A DNA stretch of 64,000 nt from an uncultured Acidobacteriaceae bacterium (lineage in GTDB: Bacteria > Acidobacteriota > Terriglobia > Terriglobales > Acidobacteriaceae), in NCBI GenBank assembly GCA_937879855.1, contig CALFMO010000007.1, forward strand, positions 317,924 through 381,923, given 5' to 3'. The notes under the pieces are model-generated. The model did no database searches. It was given only the letters and a program-made list of their open reading frames with translations, and had not been told where the DNA came from. Shown here in pieces: positions 17,238 through 25,313 of this stretch (position 1 is the stretch's first letter; each line of letters opens with the position of its first letter). The translations under genes and the position numbers were made by a program.

Positions 17238-18716
17238 ATGTCAGACGAGAAATCTTTTCACATGACGCCCGAAGAATTCCGCCAGCACGGGTATGCCGTG
17301 GTGGATTGGATTGCCGACTACCAGGCGCGCGCGGAATCGTTCCCCGTGCTTTCGCAGGTAAAGCCGGGAGAGATTCGCGCTTCGCTTCCGGCGAATCCTC
17401 CAGCGCATGGCGAGCCGTTTGATTCGCTTCTGAAAGATGTCAACAAGCTGATTCTGCCGGGTGTCACGCACTGGCAGTCACCGAATTTCTTTGCCTACTT
17501 TCCGTGCAACGCATCAGGGCCGGGAATTCTCGGCGATATGCTTTCGTCCGGCCTCGGGGTGCAAGGCATGCTGTGGTCGACCAGCCCGGCGTGCACGGAA
17601 CTCGAAACGCTCGTCATGGATTGGCTGGTAGAAATGCTTGGTCTGCCCGCAAAATTTCTGTCGTCGAACACGGGTGGCGGCGTCATTCAGGACACCGCTT
17701 CCAGTGCCGCGCTGTGCGCCCTGCTGGCGGCGCGCGAGCGCGCCACGAACTACGTCAGCAACAAGAAAGGATGCGACGGACATCTCGTCGCCTACGCTTC
17801 CACCCAAACCCATTCTTCTCTGGAAAAGGCGGCGATGATTGCCGGCATCGGCGTCGACAATCTGCGCTTGATCGAGGTTGACCAGAATCTCGCCATGCGG
17901 CCTGACGCTCTGGCACGTCAAATTGACATCGACAAGCGCGCTGGCCTCATTCCATTCCTTGTGTGCGCGACGGTGGGTACAACTTCTTCGAACGCGATGG
18001 ATCCGGTTGCCGCGATCGGCGAAGTCTGTCGCCAGCACAATCTTTGGTTGCACGTAGACGCTGCCATGTCGGGCACCGCCATGCTCTGCCCTGAGTTCCG
18101 TCACTTGCAAAACGGAGTTGAGCTCGCCGACAGCTACAACTTCAATCCCCACAAATGGATGTTCACCAACTTCGACTGCAGTTGCTTCTGGGTCGCCGAC
18201 CGCAAGGCGCTGATTCGGACCTTAAGCATTCTGCCTGAATATCTCCGCAATCAGGCCACGGAGTCGGGTTCGGTGATCGACTATCGCGACTGGCACATCC
18301 AACTCGGACGACGCTTCCGCTCGCTGAAGTTGTGGTTTGTGATTCGCCATTACGGCGTCGATGGCTTGCAGCATCACATCCGTGAGCATGTGCAACTGGC
18401 GCAGCAGTTCGCAGAATGGGTGCGTAGCGACGATGGCTTCGAATTGGCGGCGCCGGCCCCGCTGAATCTAGTCTGCTTCCGCCACAAGGCGGGAGACAAG
18501 GCGAACCAGATCATCCTGGATCGCCTGAACCGCAGCGGCGACCTGTTCCTGACCCACACCAAGCTGGGCGGCAAGCTAACGCTGCGCCTGTGTGTAGGCC
18601 AGACCCATACGCAAGCACGTCATGTAGAGAACGCGTGGAAAAGAATTCAAGAGGAATCCCGAAAGCTGACTGAATTAATAACGGGAGTTGAATCGAACAC
18701 CGAAGCGAAACGGTAG
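17238..18716 (+). CDS. PLP-dependent group II decarboxylase (aromatic-L-amino-acid decarboxylase type)
   Basis: 492 residues of fold-type I PLP enzyme. The N-terminus (MTPEEFRQHGYAVVDWIADY) and WQSPNFFAYFP match the tyrosine/DOPA/tryptophan decarboxylase family. The cofactor Asp is in HVDAAMSGTA (about 273) and the Schiff-base Lys in NFNPHKWMFTNFDCS (about 306). THSSLEKAA supplies the ring-stacking His. Such enzymes remove CO2 from aromatic (or other) amino acids to give amines. GAGAGEG of some plant homologues is absent, and the preferred substrate is unknown. An upstream methyltransferase on the same strand could act on the amine product, which is inference only. Confidence 0.9.
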   Translation: MSDEKSFHMTPEEFRQHGYAVVDWIADYQARAESFPVLSQVKPGEIRASLPANPPAHGEPFDSLLKDVNKLILPGVTHWQSPNFFAYFPCNASGPGILGDMLSSGLGVQGMLWSTSPACTELETLVMDWLVEMLGLPAKFLSSNTGGGVIQDTASSAALCALLAARERATNYVSNKKGCDGHLVAYASTQTHSSLEKAAMIAGIGVDNLRLIEVDQNLAMRPDALARQIDIDKRAGLIPFLVCATVGTTSSNAMDPVAAIGEVCRQHNLWLHVDAAMSGTAMLCPEFRHLQNGVELADSYNFNPHKWMFTNFDCSCFWVADRKALIRTLSILPEYLRNQATESGSVIDYRDWHIQLGRRFRSLKLWFVIRHYGVDGLQHHIREHVQLAQQFAEWVRSDDGFELAAPAPLNLVCFRHKAGDKANQIILDRLNRSGDLFLTHTKLGGKLTLRLCVGQTHTQARHVENAWKRIQEESRKLTELITGVESNTEAKR

Positions 18717-18729
18717 GTTCCGTTTTTCT

Positions 18730-19728
18730 TTAGTCCGCCGGCATCGGCGCAGGGCGCGCCACGGCAGCACTTCCATTCGCACCAACAGCCTTCGCGCTGA
18801 CCGGTTCTTCGTCCGGCATCGCCAGCCACTTCCGCACTGCAGGCAACGCCTGGCGCATAGCTGCCTCACCCACCCGAATCAGCTCGTCGGCCCGTTTGAA
18901 GTCGTCATAAGCAAACCCGGCGACGTCCGGCTCGATGACCAGATCTGCCGCTTCCCGCCACAGGCGCGACATCGCGTCCTGCGCGATCGCGAACGATTGT
19001 CCGATCACGTCAAACAAATGACGCGGCGCTCCGCCATTGCCCCAAGTGCCTTTCAAGTGCACGGCCAACACACGGTCCGCCCCCATCTCGCGCACGGGAT
19101 GCGTAGGTACCGGGTGCGACAGCATGCCATCCACCAGGTAGCGCCCGCGAATCTGCACCGGCAAGAACATTCCGGGATACGCGCAACTCGCCCGAACCGG
19201 ATCAATCATCGAACCGGAATGGAAGACCACGCCTTCACCCGTATTAAAATCGGTGGCAGTCACGCCCAGAGGAATGCGCAGGTCCTCGAAGGTCTTCACT
19301 TTCAAAAACCGGGTCAAAAATGAAATCATGCGATCGTTGGAAGCGAAGCCGCAACGCGAAAGCGTCCAGCGAGCGAAAGTCGTAAAACGGACATTGTGCG
19401 CCATCGCAGTTAGTTCGTCGACCGTGACCCCGCTGCAATAGGAAGCCCCGATCAGAGCGCCCACACTGGTCCCGGCGACCATACGGACCGGAATACCTTC
19501 TTGTTCGAGAACTTTCAGGACGCCAACGTGGGCGATGCCGCGGGCAAATCCTCCGCCCAATGCCAAGCCGATAGCCGGGGTTCGAGAAGTCCGAACTGGC
19601 AAAATAGGGGCAGCCTGACGGGAGAGCTCCCGCCCAAAGGCTTGTACTGACCGAATAATCTTCCCCAGACTATTCACAGCAAACCCCGCATCCTCGGCCC
19701 TGCGAGCAGCCCATCCCACTACTTGCAT
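18730..19728 (-). CDS. Patatin-like phospholipase (RssA-like)
   Basis: 332 residues. A 50-residue N-terminal extension precedes the catalytic domain. The oxyanion loop is GLALGGGFARGIAHVGVL (about 54-71), the nucleophile Ser is in GTSVGA (about 88) and the Asp of the Ser-Asp dyad is in YLVDGMLSHP (about 198). The C-terminus is A/P-rich. Family members hydrolyse acyl ester bonds in phospholipids; cellular roles are mostly unknown. Divergent from the Nudix gene, sharing a 149-base control region. Confidence 0.9.
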   Translation of the reverse strand: MQVVGWAARRAEDAGFAVNSLGKIIRSVQAFGRELSRQAAPILPVRTSRTPAIGLALGGGFARGIAHVGVLKVLEQEGIPVRMVAGTSVGALIGASYCSGVTVDELTAMAHNVRFTTFARWTLSRCGFASNDRMISFLTRFLKVKTFEDLRIPLGVTATDFNTGEGVVFHSGSMIDPVRASCAYPGMFLPVQIRGRYLVDGMLSHPVPTHPVREMGADRVLAVHLKGTWGNGGAPRHLFDVIGQSFAIAQDAMSRLWREAADLVIEPDVAGFAYDDFKRADELIRVGEAAMRQALPAVRKWLAMPDEEPVSAKAVGANGSAAVARPAPMPAD

Positions 19729-19761
19729 CTAGGATGCCACACTTGCTTAGATGCTGGTAAC

Positions 19762-19814
19762 GGCACAAGTGTGCTACTTACTAGTGTGCCGGAGAATCGA
19801 ATAGTTACAGTAAC
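19762..19814. promoter_or_regulatory. Palindrome-rich control region between patatin and Nudix genes
   Basis: In the 149-base divergent spacer, GGCACA (19762) and TGTGCC (19785) form an inverted pair that encloses GCACAAGTGTGC, and GTTACAGTAAC (19804-19814) is a perfect odd palindrome. These are operator-like, but no consensus is recognised. Confidence 0.3.
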
Positions 19815-19877
19815 TGGTTACCTTTGAGCCAGCAGGAATTAAAGAATTCCCTGTATTCTTACTAAGTTGCAGACAGT

Positions 19878-20375
19878 ATGATGCGCGAGATTTCAGCCGG
19901 TGGCGTCGTCATCCGGAAGGAAGACGGCCTTTGGTGGGTCGCCGCCATTGAATTGCCCGTGGCGTCCGACGCACCCCCCGACCCCGGCAAATCAGCAGTT
20001 CGCTCCAAACCCAAAGCCGTTTTGTGTCTACCCAAGGGCCTGATCGATCCCGGCGAGAAGGCTCTGGAAGCAGCCCTGCGAGAGGTTCGCGAAGAAACCG
20101 GAATTGTCGCCGCTCCCATCATCAAACTCGGCGACATCAAATATGTTTACGTTCGCTCCTGGGGCGACGGCGAACGCGTCTTCAAAATCGTCAGCTTCTA
20201 CCTGTTGCGCTACGAATCGGGGCAGATCGACAACATCACCCAGGAGATGCGGATCGAAGTCGGGCGCGCCAAGTGGGTGCCCCTCACCGACGCTGGCCAT
20301 CTATTGGAATATGGCGGCGAAAAACAGATGGCGCGCAAGGCGCTCGAATACGTCGAGGCCAATGCCGACCTGTAA
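19878..20375 (+). CDS. Nudix hydrolase
   Basis: 165 residues. The Nudix box GX5EX7REUXEEXGU is complete: GLIDPGEKALEAALREVREETG (about 54-75), with the three metal-binding Glu residues in place. The N-terminal ISAGGVVIRKEDG is the usual first strand. The family cleaves nucleoside diphosphates linked to another group X; a lysine/proline-rich insertion (residues 30-48) does not settle the substrate. The first of two adjacent ATGs is used; either is possible. No operon partner is apparent. Confidence 0.9.
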   Translation: MMREISAGGVVIRKEDGLWWVAAIELPVASDAPPDPGKSAVRSKPKAVLCLPKGLIDPGEKALEAALREVREETGIVAAPIIKLGDIKYVYVRSWGDGERVFKIVSFYLLRYESGQIDNITQEMRIEVGRAKWVPLTDAGHLLEYGGEKQMARKALEYVEANADL

Positions 20376-20380
20376 ATCCG

Positions 20381-20620
20381 CCCCTGGATATTTCCTCCTC
20401 GATGCGGTTGGCATTGCCTGTGTATTGATCAATCAAATCCTCTGTGTACTCTGTGATCTCCGGTTAAAGCTCTTTTTTGAACCTTGATCTCGAACCTCGA
20501 GGCCAACCCCCGGGCTGTGATTGCGCCCCTAGATAATTTTTCCCCAATGCGATTACCATTACCAGTTCACCGTTCCACCGAAATCCTCTTTGTACTTTGT
20601 GCCCTCTAGTTGAGACTTTC
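20381..20620. repeat. Degenerate direct duplication with family A-like ends upstream of fadN
   Basis: Two imperfect units of about 95 bases (from 20381 and from 20522) share GCCCCTRGATA, then a CGATGCGGTT/CAATGCGATT block and a terminal TCCTCTGTGTACTCTGTG / TCCTCTTTGTACTTTGTG block. The terminal block resembles the right arm of the family A repeats (TCCTCTGTG... type). The duplication fills the gap between the Nudix gene and fadN. Confidence 0.55.
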
Positions 20621-20637
20621 ATATCCGAGGCATGATC

Positions 20638-23073
20638 ATGAAGCGCATCAATAAGGTCGCAATCCTCGGCGCCGGAACCATGGGCGCCCGCATCGCCGCG
20701 CATTTTGCCAATGCCGGCGTTCCCAGTTACCTATTCGACATTGTTCCCCCCGACGCCGACGGCTCCGCACGCAACAAAATCGCCGCCGCCGGGCTCGACG
20801 CCGCAAAGAAATCCAAACCTGCCGCCTTCATGGAACCGGCGCTCTCGCGATTCGTCACCGTCGGCAATTTCGAAGATGACATCAAAAAGCTCGCTGACGT
20901 CGACTGGATCATCGAAGCGGTAGTCGAGAATCTCGACATCAAGCGCGCATTGCTCCGAAAAGTGGAAGCCGTCCGCAAGCCCGGCACCATCGTCACCACC
21001 AACACTAGCGGACTGCCCGTGGGCAAAATCGCCGAAGGATTCTCCGACGAATTCCGCTGGGCCTGGTTCGGCACTCATTTCTTCAACCCGCCGCGGTACA
21101 TGCGCCTGCTGGAAATCATTCCCACACCCGAATCCGATCGTGCCGCCATCGACGCCGTTGCGCACTTTTCCGATGTGCGCCTAGGCAAGGGCGTCGTCAT
21201 CGCCAAAGACACGCCCAACTTCATCGGCAACCGCATCGGCACCTTCTCGGTTTTAAATGTGATGCGTCTGATGCAGGAAATGGGACTCACCATTGAAGAA
21301 GTCGATGCCCTCACCGGACAGGCCGTGGGATGGCCCAAGTCCGCCACTTTCCGCACCATCGATCTGGTTGGGCTGGACATCCTTGGCCATGTCGTCGGCA
21401 ACATGACAAAAAATGTCCACGACGAGCGCAGCGACCTCCGCCTCCCCGATTTCTTCAATAAGATGCTGGAGCACAAATGGCTCGGCGATAAAACAAAGGG
21501 CGGGTTCTACAAGAAAGCGAAGGGAGGTCCCGGCAAGGAAGAAGAACGTCTCGCCCTGGACTGGAAGACCCTCGAATACCATCCGCGCCAAAAGCCAAAA
21601 TTCCCCGCGCTCGATATGGCGAAAAATATCGAAGACGCCGGCACACGCCTGCGCACGCTGTTGGGCATGGACGGAGCGGGTCCGCAGAAGGGAGACAAGG
21701 CCGGAGCATTTCTCTGGTCTGCGCTCTCCGATCTCTGGACGTACTCTGCCAACCGCGTGCCTGAAATTTCCGAATCGATTGTTGAAATCGACCGCGCCAT
21801 GCGCATGGGCTTCAACTGGGAACTCGGCCCCTTCGAACTGTGGGACGCCGCCGGCGTGGAAGCCACAGTCGCGCGCATGAAAAGAGAAGGCAAGCCGGTC
21901 CCCGCCAACGTGGAACGCCTGCTGGCCTCGGGCCAAAAGTCCTGGTATCTCGACGACCCGACATCGCCCGCAGGCCGCAAGTATTGGGAAATGGGAACCG
22001 AAAGTTGGGAGTCGGTGCAAGTCCCCGCCGGCGTGTGGTCGGTCACCGTCGCCAAGAAATCCAACGGCGTGGTCAAGAAGAATTCCGGCGCCTCTCTCAT
22101 CGACCTGGGGGACGGCGTCGCCTGCATTGAATTCCACAGCAAGATGAATTCCCTTGGCGCCGACATCATCAGCTTGATCACGCAATCGCTGAAGCCCGGC
22201 GGTCCGGGCGACGGCTTCGACGCCTTCGTTGTCACCAACGATGCCACCAACTTCTCCGTCGGCGCCAACCTCATGCTGCTGCTGATGAGTGTCCAAGAAG
22301 AAGAATGGGACGAGGTGGACCTCGCCATCCGCCAGTTCCAGGGGATGACGCAGGCCATCAAGTTCTCGCCCAAGCCAGTAGTGTCCGCTCCGTTCGCCTT
22401 GTGCCTGGCCGGAGGCACGGAAATCTCCCTGCACTCCGCAGCCCGGCAACCACACGCTGAGTTGTATACCGGGCTAGTCGAAGTCGGCGTTGGCTTGCTG
22501 CCCGGCGGGGGTGGCTGCAAGGAAATGCTGCTGCGTGCCGTCGACAGCGCAGCCGCCTCGCGCGGAAAAGTTTCCGGCGAAGCGCTCGTCGGCTCCGTCG
22601 AAATGATGGAGGCTTTGAAGAAAGCCTTCGAGGCTATCGCCACCGCGAAAGTCGCGACGTCGGCTCATGAAGCCCGGGCCCTCGGTTTTCTCTCAGATTC
22701 TGACCGCATCTCCATGAACCGCGAGCGCGTGCTCTCCGACGCTAAAGCCCGCGCCCTCGAACTCGCCCGCGCCGGATACGAACCGCCCGTTCCACGCACC
22801 GACATTCCCGCGCCGGGCGAGAACCTGCTGGCCGCGCTGAAGATGGGCGTTTACATGATGCGCCAGGGGAACTTCATCACCGACTACGAAGTAAAGCTCG
22901 GCGGCAAGATCGCCGAAGTCCTCTGCGGAGGCAAAATCACGCCCGGCACGCCCGTGAGCGAGCAGTACATCCTCGACCTCGAGCGCGAAGGCTTCAAATC
23001 CCTCTGCGGCGAGAAAAAAACGCAGGAAAGAATTCAATACACGCTAAAGACGGGAAAGACGCTAAGGAATTGA
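20638..23073 (+). CDS. fadN: 3-hydroxyacyl-CoA dehydrogenase / enoyl-CoA hydratase fusion (FadN-like)
   Basis: 811 residues; the ATG at 20638 has GAGG seven bases upstream, better placed than the ATG at 20632. The NAD-binding 3HCDH_N domain comes first (VAILGAGTMGARIAAHFANA), followed by 3HCDH C-terminal domains (GTHFFNPPRYMRLLEIIPT, KDTPNFIGNRIG). An enoyl-CoA hydratase/isomerase domain lies at about 480-690, with oxyanion and acid/base segments ALCLAGGTEISLHS and VEVGVGLLPGGGG. The protein catalyses the hydration and NAD-dependent oxidation steps of beta-oxidation. The dehydrogenase-first order is that of Bacillus FadN rather than FadB. The final dozen residues (YTLKTGKTLRN) are encoded by sequence resembling a family A repeat arm. 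It acts with the thiolase and acyl-CoA dehydrogenase further right. Confidence 0.94.
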   Translation: MKRINKVAILGAGTMGARIAAHFANAGVPSYLFDIVPPDADGSARNKIAAAGLDAAKKSKPAAFMEPALSRFVTVGNFEDDIKKLADVDWIIEAVVENLDIKRALLRKVEAVRKPGTIVTTNTSGLPVGKIAEGFSDEFRWAWFGTHFFNPPRYMRLLEIIPTPESDRAAIDAVAHFSDVRLGKGVVIAKDTPNFIGNRIGTFSVLNVMRLMQEMGLTIEEVDALTGQAVGWPKSATFRTIDLVGLDILGHVVGNMTKNVHDERSDLRLPDFFNKMLEHKWLGDKTKGGFYKKAKGGPGKEEERLALDWKTLEYHPRQKPKFPALDMAKNIEDAGTRLRTLLGMDGAGPQKGDKAGAFLWSALSDLWTYSANRVPEISESIVEIDRAMRMGFNWELGPFELWDAAGVEATVARMKREGKPVPANVERLLASGQKSWYLDDPTSPAGRKYWEMGTESWESVQVPAGVWSVTVAKKSNGVVKKNSGASLIDLGDGVACIEFHSKMNSLGADIISLITQSLKPGGPGDGFDAFVVTNDATNFSVGANLMLLLMSVQEEEWDEVDLAIRQFQGMTQAIKFSPKPVVSAPFALCLAGGTEISLHSAARQPHAELYTGLVEVGVGLLPGGGGCKEMLLRAVDSAAASRGKVSGEALVGSVEMMEALKKAFEAIATAKVATSAHEARALGFLSDSDRISMNRERVLSDAKARALELARAGYEPPVPRTDIPAPGENLLAALKMGVYMMRQGNFITDYEVKLGGKIAEVLCGGKITPGTPVSEQYILDLEREGFKSLCGEKKTQERIQYTLKTGKTLRN

Positions 23074-23084
23074 GTGAGCATGAA

Positions 23085-23219
23085 ATGAAGGAGAATACCA
23101 ATCCGTCGGAATTGGAAACTCAATATCGTGACATGGCCAGCGACGTTACGCACGAACGCGAAGCGCAAGAATGGATTGAAGGGCTGATCGCCGACGTCTC
23201 CACCGAGGGCAAAGCATGA
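23085..23219 (+). CDS. Small acidic protein, possible antitoxin remnant
   Basis: A 44-residue frame (MKENTNPSELETQYRDM ... STEGKA) beginning 12 bases after the fadN stop. It is rich in E and D with a helical pattern, like small antitoxins encoded in front of MazF/PemK toxins. Its stop overlaps an ATG (ATGA), and the following frame begins M-N-R-R and runs at once into a family C repeat, so any toxin gene is gone. The gene could instead be a fortuitous frame; there is no database support here. Confidence 0.4.
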   Translation: MKENTNPSELETQYRDMASDVTHEREAQEWIEGLIADVSTEGKA

Positions 23220-23225
23220 ACCGCC

Positions 23226-23262
23226 GGGTGCCCCATTCTCGCGTGCTTCGCGAGAAGTGGGT
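23226..23262. repeat. Family C palindromic repeat
   Basis: GGGTGCCCCA then a hairpin with stem TTCTCGCG / CGCGAGAA and TGGG closing (23232-23243 with 23249-23261). It lies directly after the small 44-codon gene. Confidence 0.75.
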
Positions 23263-23275
23263 CTCGCCCAGGCAA

Positions 23276-23311
23276 GAAAACGCCGGCCGATGGAATCTCC
23301 ACCGACCGGCG
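23276..23311 (-). terminator. Rho-independent terminator for the gene ending at 23344
   Basis: On the minus strand a 13-bp stem (23299-23311 with 23281-23293, two imperfect positions) is followed by TTTTCTTG. It is 33 bases past the stop of the secreted protein gene. Confidence 0.7.
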
Positions 23312-23343
23312 CATTAGCAAGCAACTCAAGACAACTTCTCCCG

Positions 23344-24231
23344 CTACTGTTTGCTCTTCTGCTCTACTTTGCTGGTCTCGCCCGATTTCGCCGCTCCCGC
23401 CTTCGCCATCGCCGTCTTCGGTCTCCAGTAGTCCGGCGCAACGGCAACCACGTCTTCCGGCGCATTACTCAGTTCGGGCAAGAAGCGATTGATCACGGTC
23501 TCGGTGCCCTCTACGGCTTCCGCATTGGTTTTGAGAAACTTCTCGTATCCCTCTTCGCCCAGCATCTGCGGCATGCTTGGAATCGCGTCAAATCCAGCCA
23601 AAGAGCTTTGCATGGAGGTGATGTAAAACACCGTTCCCTCCTGGCCCGCAACCGCCTGTGACACAAAGACCGTCTGCGGAGGCGAGGCCTTCTCGCGCGC
23701 CGTCTTCAGGTCTTTCAGCAGCGCCTCGAAAGTCGCCACCTGGCCGGGGCGGACATGCACCGCGGTGGTCCGCAGAAACCGTGTATTTCCCAGCATTTTT
23801 GCCATCGCTGCCGCATCCTCCGGAGCATTGCTGCTCAGGTCCATGCGGCGGCGCCGGAACTCACTACGAGAATTCGACAAGCACTGGTCGAAGTCATGAA
23901 ACATCTTTTCGGCCGCCTCTTTGCCGTGGCTCTTCTGCAGAGCCTGGTTGAAAATCTCCGTGCTTTTATCTGCGTCTGCATAGCTGCTGCGCATGCTGGT
24001 GAAGGTCACGCGGTCACCCCGGCCATAGACAGTTTCCATGGCGATCCAGGAATCCCCTTTGTTCTGATGGTTTGCCGCAGCTATTTTCTTGCTGATGGCA
24101 TCAAAGTCCGCTCGTTTCTCCGGTTTAACCTGCACCATGAACACATCCAGATATTGCTCTTGAGCTTGGCCGACAGCCATTGCCCCCAGCAACACCACTG
24201 CAAGCGCGGTCCAGCAAGCCTTCCATTTCAT
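23344..24231 (-). CDS. Exported protein with two ABM-like (ferredoxin-like) domains
   Basis: 295 residues from the ATG at 24231, which has AAAGGAG upstream; a longer frame to 24381 lacks a ribosome binding site. A signal peptide (ACWTALAVVLLGAMAVGQA) leads to two similar halves, each starting with a strand plus helix: YLDVFMVQVKPEKRADFD and TTAVHVRPGQVATFEALLKD. This pattern resembles dimeric alpha/beta barrel (antibiotic biosynthesis monooxygenase-like) domains. The C-terminus is a K/A/S-rich tail. Function is unknown. The gene is on the opposite strand to the fadN and thiolase genes around it. Confidence 0.7.
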   Translation of the reverse strand: MKWKACWTALAVVLLGAMAVGQAQEQYLDVFMVQVKPEKRADFDAISKKIAAANHQNKGDSWIAMETVYGRGDRVTFTSMRSSYADADKSTEIFNQALQKSHGKEAAEKMFHDFDQCLSNSRSEFRRRRMDLSSNAPEDAAAMAKMLGNTRFLRTTAVHVRPGQVATFEALLKDLKTAREKASPPQTVFVSQAVAGQEGTVFYITSMQSSLAGFDAIPSMPQMLGEEGYEKFLKTNAEAVEGTETVINRFLPELSNAPEDVVAVAPDYWRPKTAMAKAGAAKSGETSKVEQKSKQ

Positions 24232-24398
24232 AGAAGTCTCCTTTGTTGCGATTGAATTGTCTGTGGATTGGTATTTCCCGAGCGAGCCCACCCTACGCTT
24301 CGCCCAAACAGACGTCAAGTCCCGAGGCACAAAGTTGGGCACGACGTGAAGCCCACAACGAGGGGACAATATGACATGCAAGGCTAAAAATGGGGAAG

Positions 24399-24418
24399 GG
24401 CACGACTTCAGTCGTGCC
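24399..24418. repeat. Short perfect hairpin GGCACGACT-TC-AGTCGTGCC
   Basis: A 9-bp perfect stem with a 2-base loop in the centre of the intergenic region. It has no T-run, so it is more likely a dispersed repeat than a terminator. Confidence 0.5.
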
Positions 24419-24554
24419 GATAATATGCCTCACGCTTGTCACTCCGAGCCGATCGCAGGCTCGCGGGGGCGCGCCGAGAACGAGCGAGAAATCTGCTGTT
24501 CACCCGGCCACATCGCAGTCAAGTTCAGAGACTACCAGTGAATCATCCTCTCTT

Positions 24555-24591
24555 GGGTGCCCCATTTCTCGCATCCTTTGCGAGAAGTGGG
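24555..24591. repeat. Family C palindromic repeat
   Basis: GGGTGCCCCA then stem CCCATTTCTCGCA (24561-24573) and TGCGAGAAGTGGG (24579-24591) with loop TCCTT. The inner stem ends CGCA/TGCG where the copy at 23226 has CGCG/CGCG. Confidence 0.75.
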
Positions 24592-24666
24592 ATATTGCAC
24601 AGAAACTTCGAACTCCAAAACCAAATACGATCAGTTTCCGCCATTCCCCTGCGCTACAATCGCTTC

Positions 24667-25239
24667 ATGCCCAGACCTCTGCTTGCGACTGCGGTCCTCG
24701 GTCTGACCCTGCTCATTTCTTCAACCCCATTCTCCAACGCGCAATCCAGCCAACAAAAAGACGTGCCTGCAAAAGAATCCGCTCCCGACGTGCCGGACGC
24801 AATCGCCGTACCCGCAGGCGTAGAACCGGTTCTGTTCGTACGAGCCAAAGGATCGCAAATCTACACTTGCCAGGCTGGAACCGACGGCAAGTTCACGTGG
24901 ACGCTAAAAGGTCCCGAAGCCGAACTGAAGGATCGCAAAGATAAAGTCATTGGCCAGCATTCCGCAGGCCCCACCTGGAAGTTAAAGGACGGCAGCCAAG
25001 TCACAGGCAAGATGGTCGCAAAGGTCGACTCGCTGGATCCGGACTCGATTCCCTGGCTGCTCGTGAATGTCGAAAGCCACGCCGGAAAGTCTGGCCTGCT
25101 CAGTAACGTGACGACCATCCAGCGCGTCCACACCCACGGCGGAAAACCCGGCAACGACGCATGCGACGAGTCCCACAAAGGCGCCGAAACCAAGAGTGAT
25201 TACACCGCCGACTATTACTTTTTCGCGCCCGCGAAGTGA
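24667..25239 (+). CDS. Exported DUF3455 protein
   Basis: 190 residues from the ATG at 24667, whose signal peptide (LATAVLGLTLLISSTPFSNA) supports this start over a much longer upstream extension. The mature part contains PAGVEPVLFVRAKGSQIYTC, GQHSAGPTWKLKDGSQVTGK and VTTIQRVHTHGGKPGNDAC, segments typical of DUF3455 proteins. Two Cys residues (YTC, DAC) could form a disulfide. Function is unknown; the family is common in secreted proteins of soil bacteria and fungi. Confidence 0.85.
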   Translation: MPRPLLATAVLGLTLLISSTPFSNAQSSQQKDVPAKESAPDVPDAIAVPAGVEPVLFVRAKGSQIYTCQAGTDGKFTWTLKGPEAELKDRKDKVIGQHSAGPTWKLKDGSQVTGKMVAKVDSLDPDSIPWLLVNVESHAGKSGLLSNVTTIQRVHTHGGKPGNDACDESHKGAETKSDYTADYYFFAPAK

Positions 25240-25313
25240 TGGGTCATGCGCCTTGAAGCGGTCGCACAATGGCAAGCATCCAATGGATAGCTTGCCGAGA
25301 ACGGAGAAATCAT

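Larger units (their letters stand above)
24232..24666. other. Repeat-filled intergenic region
   Basis: 435 bases with no supported gene but three different repeat-like stretches: a hairpin GGCACGACT/AGTCGTGCC (24399-24418), a CTTGTCACTCCGAGCC ... GAGAAATCTGCTGTT stretch (about 24434-24500) of a kind common in Acidobacteria, and a family C element (24555-24591). It must also hold the divergent promoters of the two secreted-protein genes. Confidence 0.55.

Noticed and set aside
21253..22643. Long minus-strand frames (400 and 378 codons) opposite fadN
   Set aside because: They are antisense shadows of a high-G+C coding region; composition is rich in H, R and C without any domain.
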